Assembly: GCA_045576675.1 (NCBI GenBank)
Contig: JAZNGX010000176.1
Location: forward strand, 5,157 to 69,156
DNA length: 64,000 bases
Direction of reading: 5' to 3'
DNA from: JAZNGX01 sp045576675
Lineage (GTDB): Bacteria; Bacillota; Clostridia; Monoglobales; Firm-18
The notes under the pieces were generated by a model that was given only the letters and a program-made list of their open reading frames with translations, did not search any database and was not told the DNA's origin. Position 1 is the first letter of the stretch. The number at the start of each line of letters is the position of its first letter. Positions 17,674 to 27,280 of the stretch are shown here, one piece after another. The position numbers and the translations under genes were made by a program.

Positions 17674-20600
17674 TCACTCCGTTCCTAATGTAGCCAGCAA
17701 CCTTGTTATAGCCGCTACAGCCTGTGCTCTTGTAACATTGCCTTTCGGTGAGAATTTCTGTTCACCAACACCCTCCATCAATTCAAGTGCTGATGCCTTA
17801 TTTACGCTTGCCTTTGTCCAGTCTGCAATACTTCCGCTGTCTGCAAAGCTTGCAGAATTTCCGCTTGGTGCAATGCCACATTTTTTATCATATACACGAA
17901 CAATTATATCCGCCATTTCTTCTCTTGTGATTGCATTTTCTGGCTTGAACACATTGCCATTTAATAATTCGTCATTAATATAACCTAAATCATAAGCCTG
18001 CTGCAGATATGTTGCAAACCAGTCATCGGGATTAACATCGTTTGCTATGCCCTTATATAATGTTAAGTCGTAGAAAATATTCTTTTCTTTCAAAGCACGA
18101 ACAATCATAGCAACAAACTGTGATCTTGTTACCTCTGAATCAGGGTCATAAATGCCTTCTTCAACGCCCTTTACAAAGCCTGCCTTTGCAGCCTTTAAGA
18201 TTTCATCCTTTGCCCAGTGACCATCAATATCACTAAACGTTGGATTTACAGCAACAGTATCAGCCTCAAGAATGCCAAAATCAGAGATATAACCAACTTT
18301 GCTGAACTCGTTCTTAGCATCTTCTATGTCCGAATCAAACATCCAATCCTCAACAGCAATAATCCATAAATTGCCATCTCTTAATGCCCAAGCATTACCC
18401 TTGTCTGTTGTAGCAAGTACTTCAGATGTAGCAGTTGGCTTTAATACCTGTACAGTCATGCCATCAGCATTCACATCAGTTTCGCTTGTGTAATACTTAT
18501 CAATTTCAGGAACCGCACCTAAATCCTTACGTGCTCCCATAAATACAACCTTTTTATATTCCGGACGTGATCTTAACATTTCACAAAGTGATGGTCCGTA
18601 AAGTCTTGATGCCGGAGCATCAGACATATTTGTAACCAACAACTCTGTATCAATCCACGGATCCATCAAAGGCAAAAGTACAAAATCAGAAGTTACACGC
18701 GGATATGATCTGTTAACCATATCACCATCATAATGAACAGCTGTGAAAATGTTTGGCTTATACCACCAAGCATCAGCAGCGGGATACATATAACCGTGAT
18801 CATACACATACTTTGACTTAACCAGTTCCTTTACTCTTGAAGGTTGTGTCAGTATTTTACGGTAGTTGTTAGCCCATTCATATAATGCTGGCTTTGTTTC
18901 GTAAGCATATGCCTGTATAATTATACCTGAATTGTTATTGGAAATAAGGAAATCATAAATTCCCTTTGCACCGGTGTCAAGCAACAAATTAAAATGATCG
19001 TGCATATATTCCTCAGTTGGATAGCTCGTTTCGCCCGATTCATACTTCAAATTAATATTTTCTTCAGTATTAGTTTCGGTTACAACAAGCCAAACCGTCT
19101 TCTTGCTGGCATTTGCCTGACTGTAATACGAACCGTTTCTACCCATTGACTTTGGTGTTGCACCATAAGTTTCGCAGCCTATTCCATCAAAACCATAGTT
19201 TTCTGATGTAGCAATACGATATGAAGAATATGAATCAGTCATCTTATACACAACAGGTGTATCAATGTACTTTTTCACAGCTTCAGCCATATCGTTATCA
19301 AAATCACGATGCTTTTCTGAAACGAAATCGGTAAAATCGCTCCACATTCTGCTGTTATATGTATCAGAATAATAAAGCTCGTTTGTATAAGCATCAGCCG
19401 CATAAGTGCCATAGCCGCCCGCTTCATCTTTATCGGTTGTATAAAGCGGAATTATAAGTGCAGCCTTTTCAAAGCTTTCAAGAGCAGGTGTGATTTTCCA
19501 GGAATCGTTTAAAACATCAATTGTTCTATATCTTGTTTCCAAAAACTTAGCATATTTTTCATTTGCAGTATCATTGAATACTCTTGCAGATTCCATATCA
19601 TTGGCGTAAGAAGACTCATTAAAGCACAAGTCAATCCACATTGTAAATCCATCGCCAACCTCAAGTCTTTCTGCAAATTCGCCAACATTTTTAACTGTTA
19701 TATCGCCAAATTCCAGGAAGTTACTAAAGTTAGATGTGGGCCTGCCTTTGAACTTTGGAGTAAATGCAACTGTGTATGCCTTGCCTTCGCCTTCCGGTAA
19801 CTCAACCTCGGCACTAAAACGCCAGTTGCCGCCGCCTAAGCTTTCAATCTTGCCGTCACCATTCTGAACAGCATTTTGTGTTTCCTGATCAATAACAATA
19901 AACTTTACAGCTGTTCCTTCGGGATTAGCATAATTTGCAAAACCATTTCCCGGTGCATCAAGAGTTACAGTACCGCTTTCAGTAACGTCTTTTACACGTA
20001 CAGTTGCTCTACCATTATCAATACCTCTGATATAATAAGCCTCAAAATCGTGTCTTGCACGGTCAAGTCTATCATTCAACTGAATTGAGTAATTTATGCC
20101 TTTTTCATCAAGTACAGCGAAAAGATATTCAAAAGCCCAAGTGGGATAATCAATATTAAAGCCTCGGCTGTTGATATAAATATCAGTTACGTTATGCTCA
20201 ACAAGTCTGCCGATAAATTCAAGGTCAGCCTGGAAATTCTTTTCGTTGTTTGCCGGGTTGTTAACATCAAAATAGCAAAGATAATCAAAAGCAACCATAC
20301 CGCCTAATGGTATATAAGGCACACCGTCTCTTATCTTGGTGAATGTCTGATTTACATACCAGAAATGACAATTTCCTGATTTTTCACTGTCCAAAAAGCC
20401 GTAACTCATAGGCTTGTAATGCTCGCCTACATTTGGTTTGCTTTTAACAAGGTTAACGTTTATCACATCGTTCTGCATTAATTTGGTCTTATGAAGTCCA
20501 ACCGTCGCAGTATATGCACCTTTAGGAATAGCCTCGGTTACAGTAAATGAACAGCTTAATTCATTTTCTTCTCCCGGAATCCACTTTGAAGTTTCAACAG

Positions 20601-21711
20601 TTTCACTGCCTTCCAATACACCCCAAAGCACATCCTCTTTCCACAAAGCCACATAAGCAGTTGTATCATAATCAATAGCAGTATTTGAAGTTGCTTTTAA
20701 GCTCACTTCAAAAGGTACATCTGCAGAAATATCTGCCGGGAAGCTGATGTTTCCCGTTGTAATAGTCTTCATTTCAGGGTTTTTATGCTCTTTACTTCCG
20801 ATATAAACATTTGAAACTGTTGCAAATGCTTCACCGTTATCATAATCAGCACCAACAATACCCGTTGTAACCTGATGCTCACCAAAGGCTGCATTAAAAG
20901 GAACCTCAAGCTCAAAGCTATCAGTATATTCATAGCCAGGTGTCCATGTATTAATAGGAACTTCCGGAGATTTTACAACCTTGTACACAACCTCGCCCTT
21001 ACGCTCAAGCTGTGCATAAATCTTCAACTCACCTGTTACTCTTTCTTTAACCTTGTTTGATACTTCTATGGTGATTGTTTCTTTACGCTGATAAAGCTCT
21101 TTGTCAACCGAACCGCCAACATATTCAGCTTTAACAGTGCTTCTTTTGTAAGGTGGATTACCTGTATTAGGAGCCCACTCCCATTCAGCAGGAACAACAG
21201 CCAAAGCATCACAACCCTGAATAACCTTTGAGTCTAAGCCTCTGTGTTCAGGAACAACAAGACTTATGCTGTGCTTACCTCTCTCAAGAACTCTTGTATC
21301 AAGCTTGCACCAATTGAAGCCAAGACCATATTGTGTATCAGCAAACATCGAACTGCCAATGTCTGAATTCTTAAAATCAGCATACTCGCTGCCATCAATA
21401 GACCACTGGATTTTTGAAATATGTGATACATTAGGTGTAAGCACAAGTGCCCATATATCGTAATTCTGTTCTACCGAAATCTGAAAAGGTGCCTTTATTT
21501 CGGGACAATTATTCGGCATATCATTTAAAAATGACCATAAATGACTTCCGCCATAAGCAGAAGAATTGGTTCTGACACCAAAACCTGTAAACTCAGTATC
21601 CTCAGCCTCTATCCATATTGACTGGTATCCTCTTATGGCGAATACCTCGATGTTTACACAATTTATAATGAATACAAGTGTCAGTAATAAATATAACGCT
21701 TTTTTTAGCAC
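17674..21711 (-). CDS. Cell-surface GH42-like (clan GH-A) enzyme with EAE module and SLH anchors
   Basis: The protein has 1345 residues. In order: a signal peptide (1-25); one 'IWIEAED...YDIWAL...VVPAEWEW' module (about 31-190); beta-sandwich domains (about 195-430); a TIM barrel (about 440-1000) beginning WYVNQTFTKIRDGVPYIPLGGM; and SLH motifs (about 1160-1345). The barrel has the GH42-like helix YRTIDVLNDSW. Catalytic candidates are the Asn-Glu pair of clan GH-A at LCFNESSY (acid E699) and a Glu in VVTETNTE (E879). The SLH region should fix it to the wall. The start is GTG after AAAGGAGGG. It is a close paralogue of the 1576-aa gene at 32784. Beta-galactosidase activity is not proven. Confidence 0.75.
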   Translation of the reverse strand: MLKKALYLLLTLVFIINCVNIEVFAIRGYQSIWIEAEDTEFTGFGVRTNSSAYGGSHLWSFLNDMPNNCPEIKAPFQISVEQNYDIWALVLTPNVSHISKIQWSIDGSEYADFKNSDIGSSMFADTQYGLGFNWCKLDTRVLERGKHSISLVVPEHRGLDSKVIQGCDALAVVPAEWEWAPNTGNPPYKRSTVKAEYVGGSVDKELYQRKETITIEVSNKVKERVTGELKIYAQLERKGEVVYKVVKSPEVPINTWTPGYEYTDSFELEVPFNAAFGEHQVTTGIVGADYDNGEAFATVSNVYIGSKEHKNPEMKTITTGNISFPADISADVPFEVSLKATSNTAIDYDTTAYVALWKEDVLWGVLEGSETVETSKWIPGEENELSCSFTVTEAIPKGAYTATVGLHKTKLMQNDVINVNLVKSKPNVGEHYKPMSYGFLDSEKSGNCHFWYVNQTFTKIRDGVPYIPLGGMVAFDYLCYFDVNNPANNEKNFQADLEFIGRLVEHNVTDIYINSRGFNIDYPTWAFEYLFAVLDEKGINYSIQLNDRLDRARHDFEAYYIRGIDNGRATVRVKDVTESGTVTLDAPGNGFANYANPEGTAVKFIVIDQETQNAVQNGDGKIESLGGGNWRFSAEVELPEGEGKAYTVAFTPKFKGRPTSNFSNFLEFGDITVKNVGEFAERLEVGDGFTMWIDLCFNESSYANDMESARVFNDTANEKYAKFLETRYRTIDVLNDSWKITPALESFEKAALIIPLYTTDKDEAGGYGTYAADAYTNELYYSDTYNSRMWSDFTDFVSEKHRDFDNDMAEAVKKYIDTPVVYKMTDSYSSYRIATSENYGFDGIGCETYGATPKSMGRNGSYYSQANASKKTVWLVVTETNTEENINLKYESGETSYPTEEYMHDHFNLLLDTGAKGIYDFLISNNNSGIIIQAYAYETKPALYEWANNYRKILTQPSRVKELVKSKYVYDHGYMYPAADAWWYKPNIFTAVHYDGDMVNRSYPRVTSDFVLLPLMDPWIDTELLVTNMSDAPASRLYGPSLCEMLRSRPEYKKVVFMGARKDLGAVPEIDKYYTSETDVNADGMTVQVLKPTATSEVLATTDKGNAWALRDGNLWIIAVEDWMFDSDIEDAKNEFSKVGYISDFGILEADTVAVNPTFSDIDGHWAKDEILKAAKAGFVKGVEEGIYDPDSEVTRSQFVAMIVRALKEKNIFYDLTLYKGIANDVNPDDWFATYLQQAYDLGYINDELLNGNVFKPENAITREEMADIIVRVYDKKCGIAPSGNSASFADSGSIADWTKASVNKASALELMEGVGEQKFSPKGNVTRAQAVAAITRLLATLGTE

Positions 21712-21725
21712 TCCGGTACCCTCCT

Positions 21726-22922
21726 TTAATAAACAACAGATGAAGAAATAATATTTCCCTTAATCAAATCATCCCATAAGTATAAATATAACTTGTGTCC
21801 TGTTACATCCGCAGGAAGTGTAAAGCCTGCACTTAACGGACTGTAATCAGCTGTCAATGCACAGCTATCCATAGCCATAGAAACTATTGCACCTTCGCTG
21901 TCCTTAAGTACAGCAAGTAAAGTTGCGTTGCTTTGACTTCCGGGAACATTGTTGCGGACTTCTGCAGTAGCTGTCACTGTGCTTCCACCTGTTACACTAC
22001 CTGTCAGACCGAAATTCTTTGTTGAGAACTCGCCAAGCTTTTTAACTGTTACAGCAAGCTCTTCAGTTAGCGTTGCACCGAAACATACAGATGTTACATT
22101 AACAGTAACCTCAGCATCGGCAGCACTATATAAAGGTTGTGTAACAACACCGGCATTTGTAATATAATCAGTATTGCCTGAAGTATATGTCATTGTGCTT
22201 CCGTAAGCACCGGTTGACGGGAATGTATAAGCATCTGTTATTCCATTTGCAACTGCATTTTTTATAACATTCAAATCACACGCTGCATAAACCCAGTCAA
22301 CATTAAGCTTTGCGGCTTCCTCAATCGGTTTCCAGTTATAAGCAGACGGCACCATAACGATGCAGTCAAATGCCCAGATGTAACCACCGGGTACTCTTTG
22401 TACAGGCATAATGCTTATATTATGATTACCTGCAGCAAAATTAACTGTTGTAACAGGATTCCATGTCAGGTCGGCATTACCAAGACCTGAAAAAGTTCCA
22501 AATAAGCCTACCGGTTGATAGTCCGAACGGGTCGGAACACCAACATATCCTATTTTTGTTCCTGAATTATCTGTGAACACAGCATCTGCACCATCAACTG
22601 AATATTTAAAATCAGAAACCCAGTCGATATTTGGTCTTGTAGAAACTACCCAGATATCATATTCACATTCTGAATTCACATTAAATGTATAATCAAGATG
22701 ATAGTTTTCACTTCCTGTGGGAGATACATTTCTTAATGTAATCGCACTTCCACCGCTTGCACCGCCAAGTGCTGTTGTAGAGGTCAAGTTACTTGTAACA
22801 TCCTCGTTTTCAGCCTCAAGCCATATAATATTCGGTGTGATATCTGCGGCAAATGACACCGTTGTCATAAGCAAAAGTACTGCCACAGTTAAATATATAA
22901 AACGAAAAACAAAACTTTTCAT
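21726..22922 (-). CDS. Secreted EAE-module protein, 398 aa
   Basis: A signal peptide (to TVSFA) is followed by one carbohydrate-binding-like module (about 28-195): IIWLEAENEDV, RNVSPTGSENYH, EYDIWVVSTRPNIDWVSDF, then IVMVPSAYNWKP. This module is closely similar to the first module of the 1576-aa protein. After it come an Ig-like segment (about 205-290) and a C-terminal domain ending LYLYLWDDLIKGNI, a type seen at the end of many clostridial secreted CAZymes. There is no catalytic domain, so it is probably a glycan-binding protein. The start is at 22922, because AAAGGAATG precedes it; an upstream in-frame ATG at 22979 lacks a ribosome site. Confidence 0.75.
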   Translation of the reverse strand: MKSFVFRFIYLTVAVLLLMTTVSFAADITPNIIWLEAENEDVTSNLTSTTALGGASGGSAITLRNVSPTGSENYHLDYTFNVNSECEYDIWVVSTRPNIDWVSDFKYSVDGADAVFTDNSGTKIGYVGVPTRSDYQPVGLFGTFSGLGNADLTWNPVTTVNFAAGNHNISIMPVQRVPGGYIWAFDCIVMVPSAYNWKPIEEAAKLNVDWVYAACDLNVIKNAVANGITDAYTFPSTGAYGSTMTYTSGNTDYITNAGVVTQPLYSAADAEVTVNVTSVCFGATLTEELAVTVKKLGEFSTKNFGLTGSVTGGSTVTATAEVRNNVPGSQSNATLLAVLKDSEGAIVSMAMDSCALTADYSPLSAGFTLPADVTGHKLYLYLWDDLIKGNIISSSVVY

Positions 22923-23010
22923 TATATCATTCCTTTCATTAATGAACCCCGTATGCCTTAAACTTAAAAATTTGCACACTTTTAATTTGTCGTTCTCGTA
23001 AGGCTATTAT

Positions 23011-23901
23011 TTATCCCTTTACGCCGCTCATATTAGCACCCGCAAGTATCTGCTTCTGGAATATACTATAAATAATTACAGGAGGCATAATAGCAAACAC
23101 CAATGCCACCACATACATATCCATAGGATATCCGCCGTCCTTCATTGTAAATATCTTTACCAATACAGGATGCAAATTTACATTCTTAAGAATTATATAC
23201 GGCCATAAGAAGTTTTGCCACGAAGCGTTGAATGACTGAATAGCCACAACAACAAGTATCGGCTTGCTTAAAGGCACAATAATTCTTGCAAAAATTCCTA
23301 TAGGTCCGCAACCGTCAAGCCTTGCAGCTTCAACATAGGATGACGGAATTGAATCAAAATAGTTTTTAAACATCAAAACATAAAACGAACGCACGCCTGC
23401 CATCAACCACAATGGAACATATGAATTTGTAATGTTCGCATGAATAATCGGAAAATCAAGAAACACTTTAAAAAGCGGAATCATATTGATTGATGTAGGC
23501 ATCATAAGTGTCCATAACACAAGTGAAAAAACAACTGTATGACCCTTAGGCTTCATACATGATAAAACATAAGCAAAAATTCCGTTTATTACTAATGTAA
23601 ATACCAATTCACCGCCTGCAAGTATGAATGTGTTTTTATAATACTTCATAAAATTCATACTTTTCCAGCCTTCAACAAGCTTTTCGGGATGAAAAGACTT
23701 CGGGAAAAATGTAGGCGGAATACTTAAAAACTCGTTCATATCCTTTAAGCTGGATAGCATTAACCACACAATAGGGAAAAAGCATATACAACAGATTAAT
23801 ATTAAAAATGTAAATATCAGCCAGTATAATACTTTAACCTTTGTTCTTTTTAAATCAAGGAAGCTTATAATACCTTCCGTTTTGTTATTAAATGCCTTCA
23901 T
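23011..23901 (-). CDS. Sugar ABC transporter permease, MalG/CUT1 type
   Basis: The protein has 296 residues and six predicted membrane helices. The EAA loop that docks the ATPase is EAARLDGCGPIGIFARIIVPLSKP, the MalG pattern. The end LAGANMSGVKG is characteristic of the second CUT1 permease. It works with the permease at 23920 and the binding protein at 24872. No ATPase gene is present in the block; in Firmicutes such importers usually share an MsmX/MsmK-type ATPase encoded elsewhere. The ribosome site is AGGAGGGG. Confidence 0.93.
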   Translation of the reverse strand: MKAFNNKTEGIISFLDLKRTKVKVLYWLIFTFLILICCICFFPIVWLMLSSLKDMNEFLSIPPTFFPKSFHPEKLVEGWKSMNFMKYYKNTFILAGGELVFTLVINGIFAYVLSCMKPKGHTVVFSLVLWTLMMPTSINMIPLFKVFLDFPIIHANITNSYVPLWLMAGVRSFYVLMFKNYFDSIPSSYVEAARLDGCGPIGIFARIIVPLSKPILVVVAIQSFNASWQNFLWPYIILKNVNLHPVLVKIFTMKDGGYPMDMYVVALVFAIMPPVIIYSIFQKQILAGANMSGVKG

Positions 23902-23919
23902 CGTATTAAGCTCCCCTCC

Positions 23920-24837
23920 TTACTGCTCAAGCTTTTTCTGAAGCTTAAAATATACAATAGTAAGCCCAATCAGAATAACAAATGTAATTACACCTACAAC
24001 CATTGAATTTTCAGGCTTGAAATACGTAAATGCGTATCTGTAACCTAACAAATTAAGTGAAACAGATGCATCATTAGGACCACCGTCTGTCATTGCCATT
24101 GGTTCATTCATAATCTGGAAGATACCAACAATCTGATTTACAAACTGCAAAAGTGCAAAGCCTGAAATATGAGGCAATGTAATATTTTTTGTTTTCTGCC
24201 AAAGATTTGCACCGTCAATAGTTGCCGCCTCATAAAGCTCATTATTAACGCTTTGCAGGCTGGCAAGATAGAATATTGAGGTACCACCCATACCTCTCCA
24301 TGTCATTGAAATAACAATAAGAGGTATGGTAAGGCTTGCATTCTGAAGCCATTGTGAACCTTCAACACCAATTTTTGCAAGCAACATATTAAATACGCCG
24401 CCGTCTCCTGGCAAATACAAAAAGTACCAAAGAAGCGAAGCTGCAACAGATGGCACCATTGCCGGAAAATAAACCGTAAATTTGAAAAACGATTTGATAT
24501 GTACCATCTCATTAATCATAATAGCCAGTATAATCGGCATAGGATAACCTATTATAAGTGACCATACAACATAAGAAACAGTGTTTTTTAACGTTTTTAA
24601 AAATGTTGAATTGCTTATTACTTCGATGTAGTTTTTAATGCCTACAAATTCAACAGGGTCATAACCCTTCAATTGATAGAATGAAAGTCTGAAGCCTGTA
24701 AAAATAGGTTTCCAAACCAACACGAAAAACAAGAACAACGCTGGCAACATTATAAGCCACGATACAATATCGTGCTTACTTAGCTTAAAATTGCTTAAAC
24801 GTTTGCGATTGATTCTTATATTCTTTTCTGTCTGCAC
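23920..24837 (-). CDS. Sugar ABC transporter permease, MalF/CUT1 type
   Basis: The protein has 305 residues and six membrane helices. The EAA loop reads YEAATIDGANLWQKTKNITLPHI. The motif GGPNDASVSLNLLGYRYAFTYF is typical of MalF-like permeases. The start is GTG (24837) behind AAAGGGGCG. It is 18 bases from the downstream permease. Oligosaccharide uptake is the family role; the particular sugar is unknown. Confidence 0.93.
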   Translation of the reverse strand: MQTEKNIRINRKRLSNFKLSKHDIVSWLIMLPALFLFFVLVWKPIFTGFRLSFYQLKGYDPVEFVGIKNYIEVISNSTFLKTLKNTVSYVVWSLIIGYPMPIILAIMINEMVHIKSFFKFTVYFPAMVPSVAASLLWYFLYLPGDGGVFNMLLAKIGVEGSQWLQNASLTIPLIVISMTWRGMGGTSIFYLASLQSVNNELYEAATIDGANLWQKTKNITLPHISGFALLQFVNQIVGIFQIMNEPMAMTDGGPNDASVSLNLLGYRYAFTYFKPENSMVVGVITFVILIGLTIVYFKLQKKLEQ

Positions 24838-24871
24838 AACAAACGCCCCTTTTATGTACTACTTATTTTAA

Positions 24872-26254
24872 TTAGTTTACCTTATCAAGGTAGTCACGCT
24901 GGAAATCTGCAGCAGCAGTATCCAAAAGCTTCTGACAATCAGCAGCTTCATCTGTTAATACTGCCTGAATTACACTGTCAAGTGCTTTATAAAGCTCCTG
25001 TGTGTTAACAGGCTCTTCAACGTGAAGCTCAACTTCTTTATTGTTCAAATAATCCTCAAACATTTTTACATCAACGTTTGCAAATTTTGAATTTACTTCA
25101 TTTTCAAGAGCTGTACGCTCAGGACTTACATAGATAGGCATAGCCTCTACACCAACGATTTTTCCTTCATCAAATCTTACCTGTGCATTGTTTTCAACAG
25201 ATGTACGGATTTCGTCGTTTACTGAAGGTGTCATACCTGACAATTCAAGCCACTTGAATGCAGCATCAATCTGCTCGTCTGTTGCTTCTGATTCAAATAA
25301 TACAAGTGAACCACCTGCAACTGTTGCACGTCCGCCGGGACCGCCGGGCATACTTGAAAATGCTATGTTGTCCTTTGACATTTTGTAGTCGTTAATCATT
25401 GTATCAAACAATGTGAAGTTAGAAATACCCATTGCAACCTGATCTGTTGCAAAAAGCTTTGCAAACTCACTTATATCAGCTAAAACATTGTCCTGTACAA
25501 TGTTGTGTTTCCATTTCAAATCCTTAACAAACTGCAATGCAGCCACGCCTTCGGGGCTGTTAAAGGTTGCTTTCCATTTGCCGTCAACCTGTTCCATAAA
25601 GTCAACACCATATGACCATGCAATGTTCATAAACAACCAGCCGCCCTGATTTTTTGTTGAAGTGATGAAATATCCCGGCTTGCCTGTCTTTTCTTTGATT
25701 TCAACAGCCATTTCAACTAACTCGTCATAAGTCTTCGGATACTTTGGAAGACCATTTTCATCAAGCATACCTGCCTGTTCAAAAAGCTTAAGGTTATAAG
25801 CCATACCAAGCTTGTAAGCAGTGTTTATGATACCGTAGTATTCGTCATCATATTTCATAAACTGCAACAAATCAGGATTTGTACCCTCTTCATAACCAAG
25901 TTTTTTCACAAAATCTGTAACTTCACGTACATAGCCTGAGTTGATAATCTTTTTAGGCTCTGTAAAAGGTGCTTTGAAAATTGTTGGCAAGTCGCCACTT
26001 GCTGCCTTTGGTAAAAATGAATTAACATCATATACCCATGCATCGGGAATAATTTCGATTTCAGGATATTTTTCGTTCATTATTTTAACGTATTCTTCAT
26101 ACATAGCTACTGATGCAGGCTTGTTTTCCTGTGGCCATTCAGCTATACTTAGTTCTATTTTACCTGTTTCTTCTTTTTTGCCTGTTGTACCTGAACAACC
26201 GCTAAGTGCCATTGTTACAAGCAAACCTGCACATATAAGTGATTTAATTTTCAT
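24872..26254 (-). CDS. Extracellular sugar-binding lipoprotein of the ABC importer
   Basis: The protein has 460 residues. A lipoprotein signal with lipobox LSGC (Cys about residue 20) tethers it outside the membrane. The rest is a family 1 solute-binding protein: KIELSIAEWPQ, then YEEYVKIMNEKYPEIEIIPDAWVYDV and the hinge segment SYGVDFMEQVDGKWKATFNSPEGVAAL. The start is at 26254 after GGGGGAAA; the open frame continues to 26281 without a better site. It lies 13 bases after the NanA-like gene and supplies the specificity for the two permeases that follow. Confidence 0.93.
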   Translation of the reverse strand: MKIKSLICAGLLVTMALSGCSGTTGKKEETGKIELSIAEWPQENKPASVAMYEEYVKIMNEKYPEIEIIPDAWVYDVNSFLPKAASGDLPTIFKAPFTEPKKIINSGYVREVTDFVKKLGYEEGTNPDLLQFMKYDDEYYGIINTAYKLGMAYNLKLFEQAGMLDENGLPKYPKTYDELVEMAVEIKEKTGKPGYFITSTKNQGGWLFMNIAWSYGVDFMEQVDGKWKATFNSPEGVAALQFVKDLKWKHNIVQDNVLADISEFAKLFATDQVAMGISNFTLFDTMINDYKMSKDNIAFSSMPGGPGGRATVAGGSLVLFESEATDEQIDAAFKWLELSGMTPSVNDEIRTSVENNAQVRFDEGKIVGVEAMPIYVSPERTALENEVNSKFANVDVKMFEDYLNNKEVELHVEEPVNTQELYKALDSVIQAVLTDEAADCQKLLDTAAADFQRDYLDKVN

Positions 26255-26267
26255 AATATTTCCCCCA

Positions 26268-27164
26268 TTATAATATATCATTAATATATGGCTTTACTGC
26301 GTCTTTTAAATATGCTTTCTCTTCATCGCTTAATTCCTTAAACGGTGCTCTTGCTTTGCCGAAGTCAAATCCCATCATATCAAGTATTGCTTTTTCACCC
26401 TGCATTACGCCAACCTTGCATAATGCAGCGATTATAGCATTGGCTTCACGCTGAACAGCCTGTGCTTCTGCTATTTTGTTTTCGTCAAACAATTTATTTA
26501 TTTCTATAAATTTTTCTGCCATAAAGTTGTATGTGCTTCCTATTCCGCCGTCAGCCTTCATTGAAAGACCTGCTAAAAACATTTCATCAAAGCCGTTATA
26601 AACAAGCTTGTCAGGAAAAGCTGCTTTAAATTGCTCTAAAGCAAAATAGTCGTTAGATGTATGCTTTACGCCGCAGAATCTGTCATCACTTAAAAATTCA
26701 CTGATGTTATCAACTGATAGATTAACGCCCGAAAAGTTCGGGAAGTTGTATATAAGCATAGGAAGATTTACGCTTCCTGCAATGTCAAAATAATACTTTT
26801 TAATTTCAGCAAAGCCAAACTTGTAATAGAATGGTGCAACTGCTGAAACCATTTCGTAGCTTGCGTTTTGCGCATACTGTGCAAGCTCGATTGCCTGATC
26901 TGTGCTGATGCATCCAACATGTGCAATTAGCTTACACTTGCCCTTTGCTTCGTCAGCAACAATATCATATACTGCTTTTCTTTCATCAAAGCTTAACAAA
27001 AACGCTTCTGCTGTGCTGCCGCCTACATAAAAACCTGCAACACCTTTTTTAAGATTGTATTTTACTAAATCACGAAGCACTTTCTCGTTGATTTTGTTGT
27101 TTTCATCAAACGGTGTTAAAAGTGCCGGATAAATCCCCTTGAATTCTTTCATATTAAAGCTCAT
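26268..27164 (-). CDS. nanA: N-acetylneuraminate lyase-type aldolase (NanA-like)
   Basis: This is a 298-residue class I pyruvate aldolase of the DapA/NanA family. The Schiff-base lysine is K167 in GVKHTSND and the tyrosine is Y139 in YNFPNFSGVN. The substrate loop VGGSTAEAF and the segment NGFDEMFLAGL...ADGGIGSTYN follow E. coli NanA (GGSTGEAF, NGYDEIF, ADGGIGSTYN), including the Asp-Glu pair that marks sialate lyases over DapA. So it should split a sialic or related 2-keto-3-deoxy sugar acid to pyruvate. No nanK/nanE is in the window, so another keto-acid sugar is possible. The start is at 27164, as AAGGTGG precedes it. Confidence 0.8.
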   Translation of the reverse strand: MSFNMKEFKGIYPALLTPFDENNKINEKVLRDLVKYNLKKGVAGFYVGGSTAEAFLLSFDERKAVYDIVADEAKGKCKLIAHVGCISTDQAIELAQYAQNASYEMVSAVAPFYYKFGFAEIKKYYFDIAGSVNLPMLIYNFPNFSGVNLSVDNISEFLSDDRFCGVKHTSNDYFALEQFKAAFPDKLVYNGFDEMFLAGLSMKADGGIGSTYNFMAEKFIEINKLFDENKIAEAQAVQREANAIIAALCKVGVMQGEKAILDMMGFDFGKARAPFKELSDEEKAYLKDAVKPYINDIL

Positions 27165-27210
27165 ATTAATTACCACCTTAGTTTGAATGTTTTCCCTTAT
27201 AACTGCAATA

Positions 27211-27250
27211 CTGACGCTTCGTTAAGATATATTTACAGCCGAAGCGTCAG
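27211..27250 (-). other. intergenic hairpin upstream of the aldolase gene
   Basis: Eleven-base perfect arms (27250-27240, 27221-27211) enclose an 18-base loop in the mRNA between the 754-aa gene and the aldolase gene. No clean U-run follows. It may be a leaky terminator or a processing/stability element that lowers expression of downstream genes. Confidence 0.55.
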
Positions 27251-27280
27251 TTTTGCCTGATACATGTTAGTTATGTTCTA

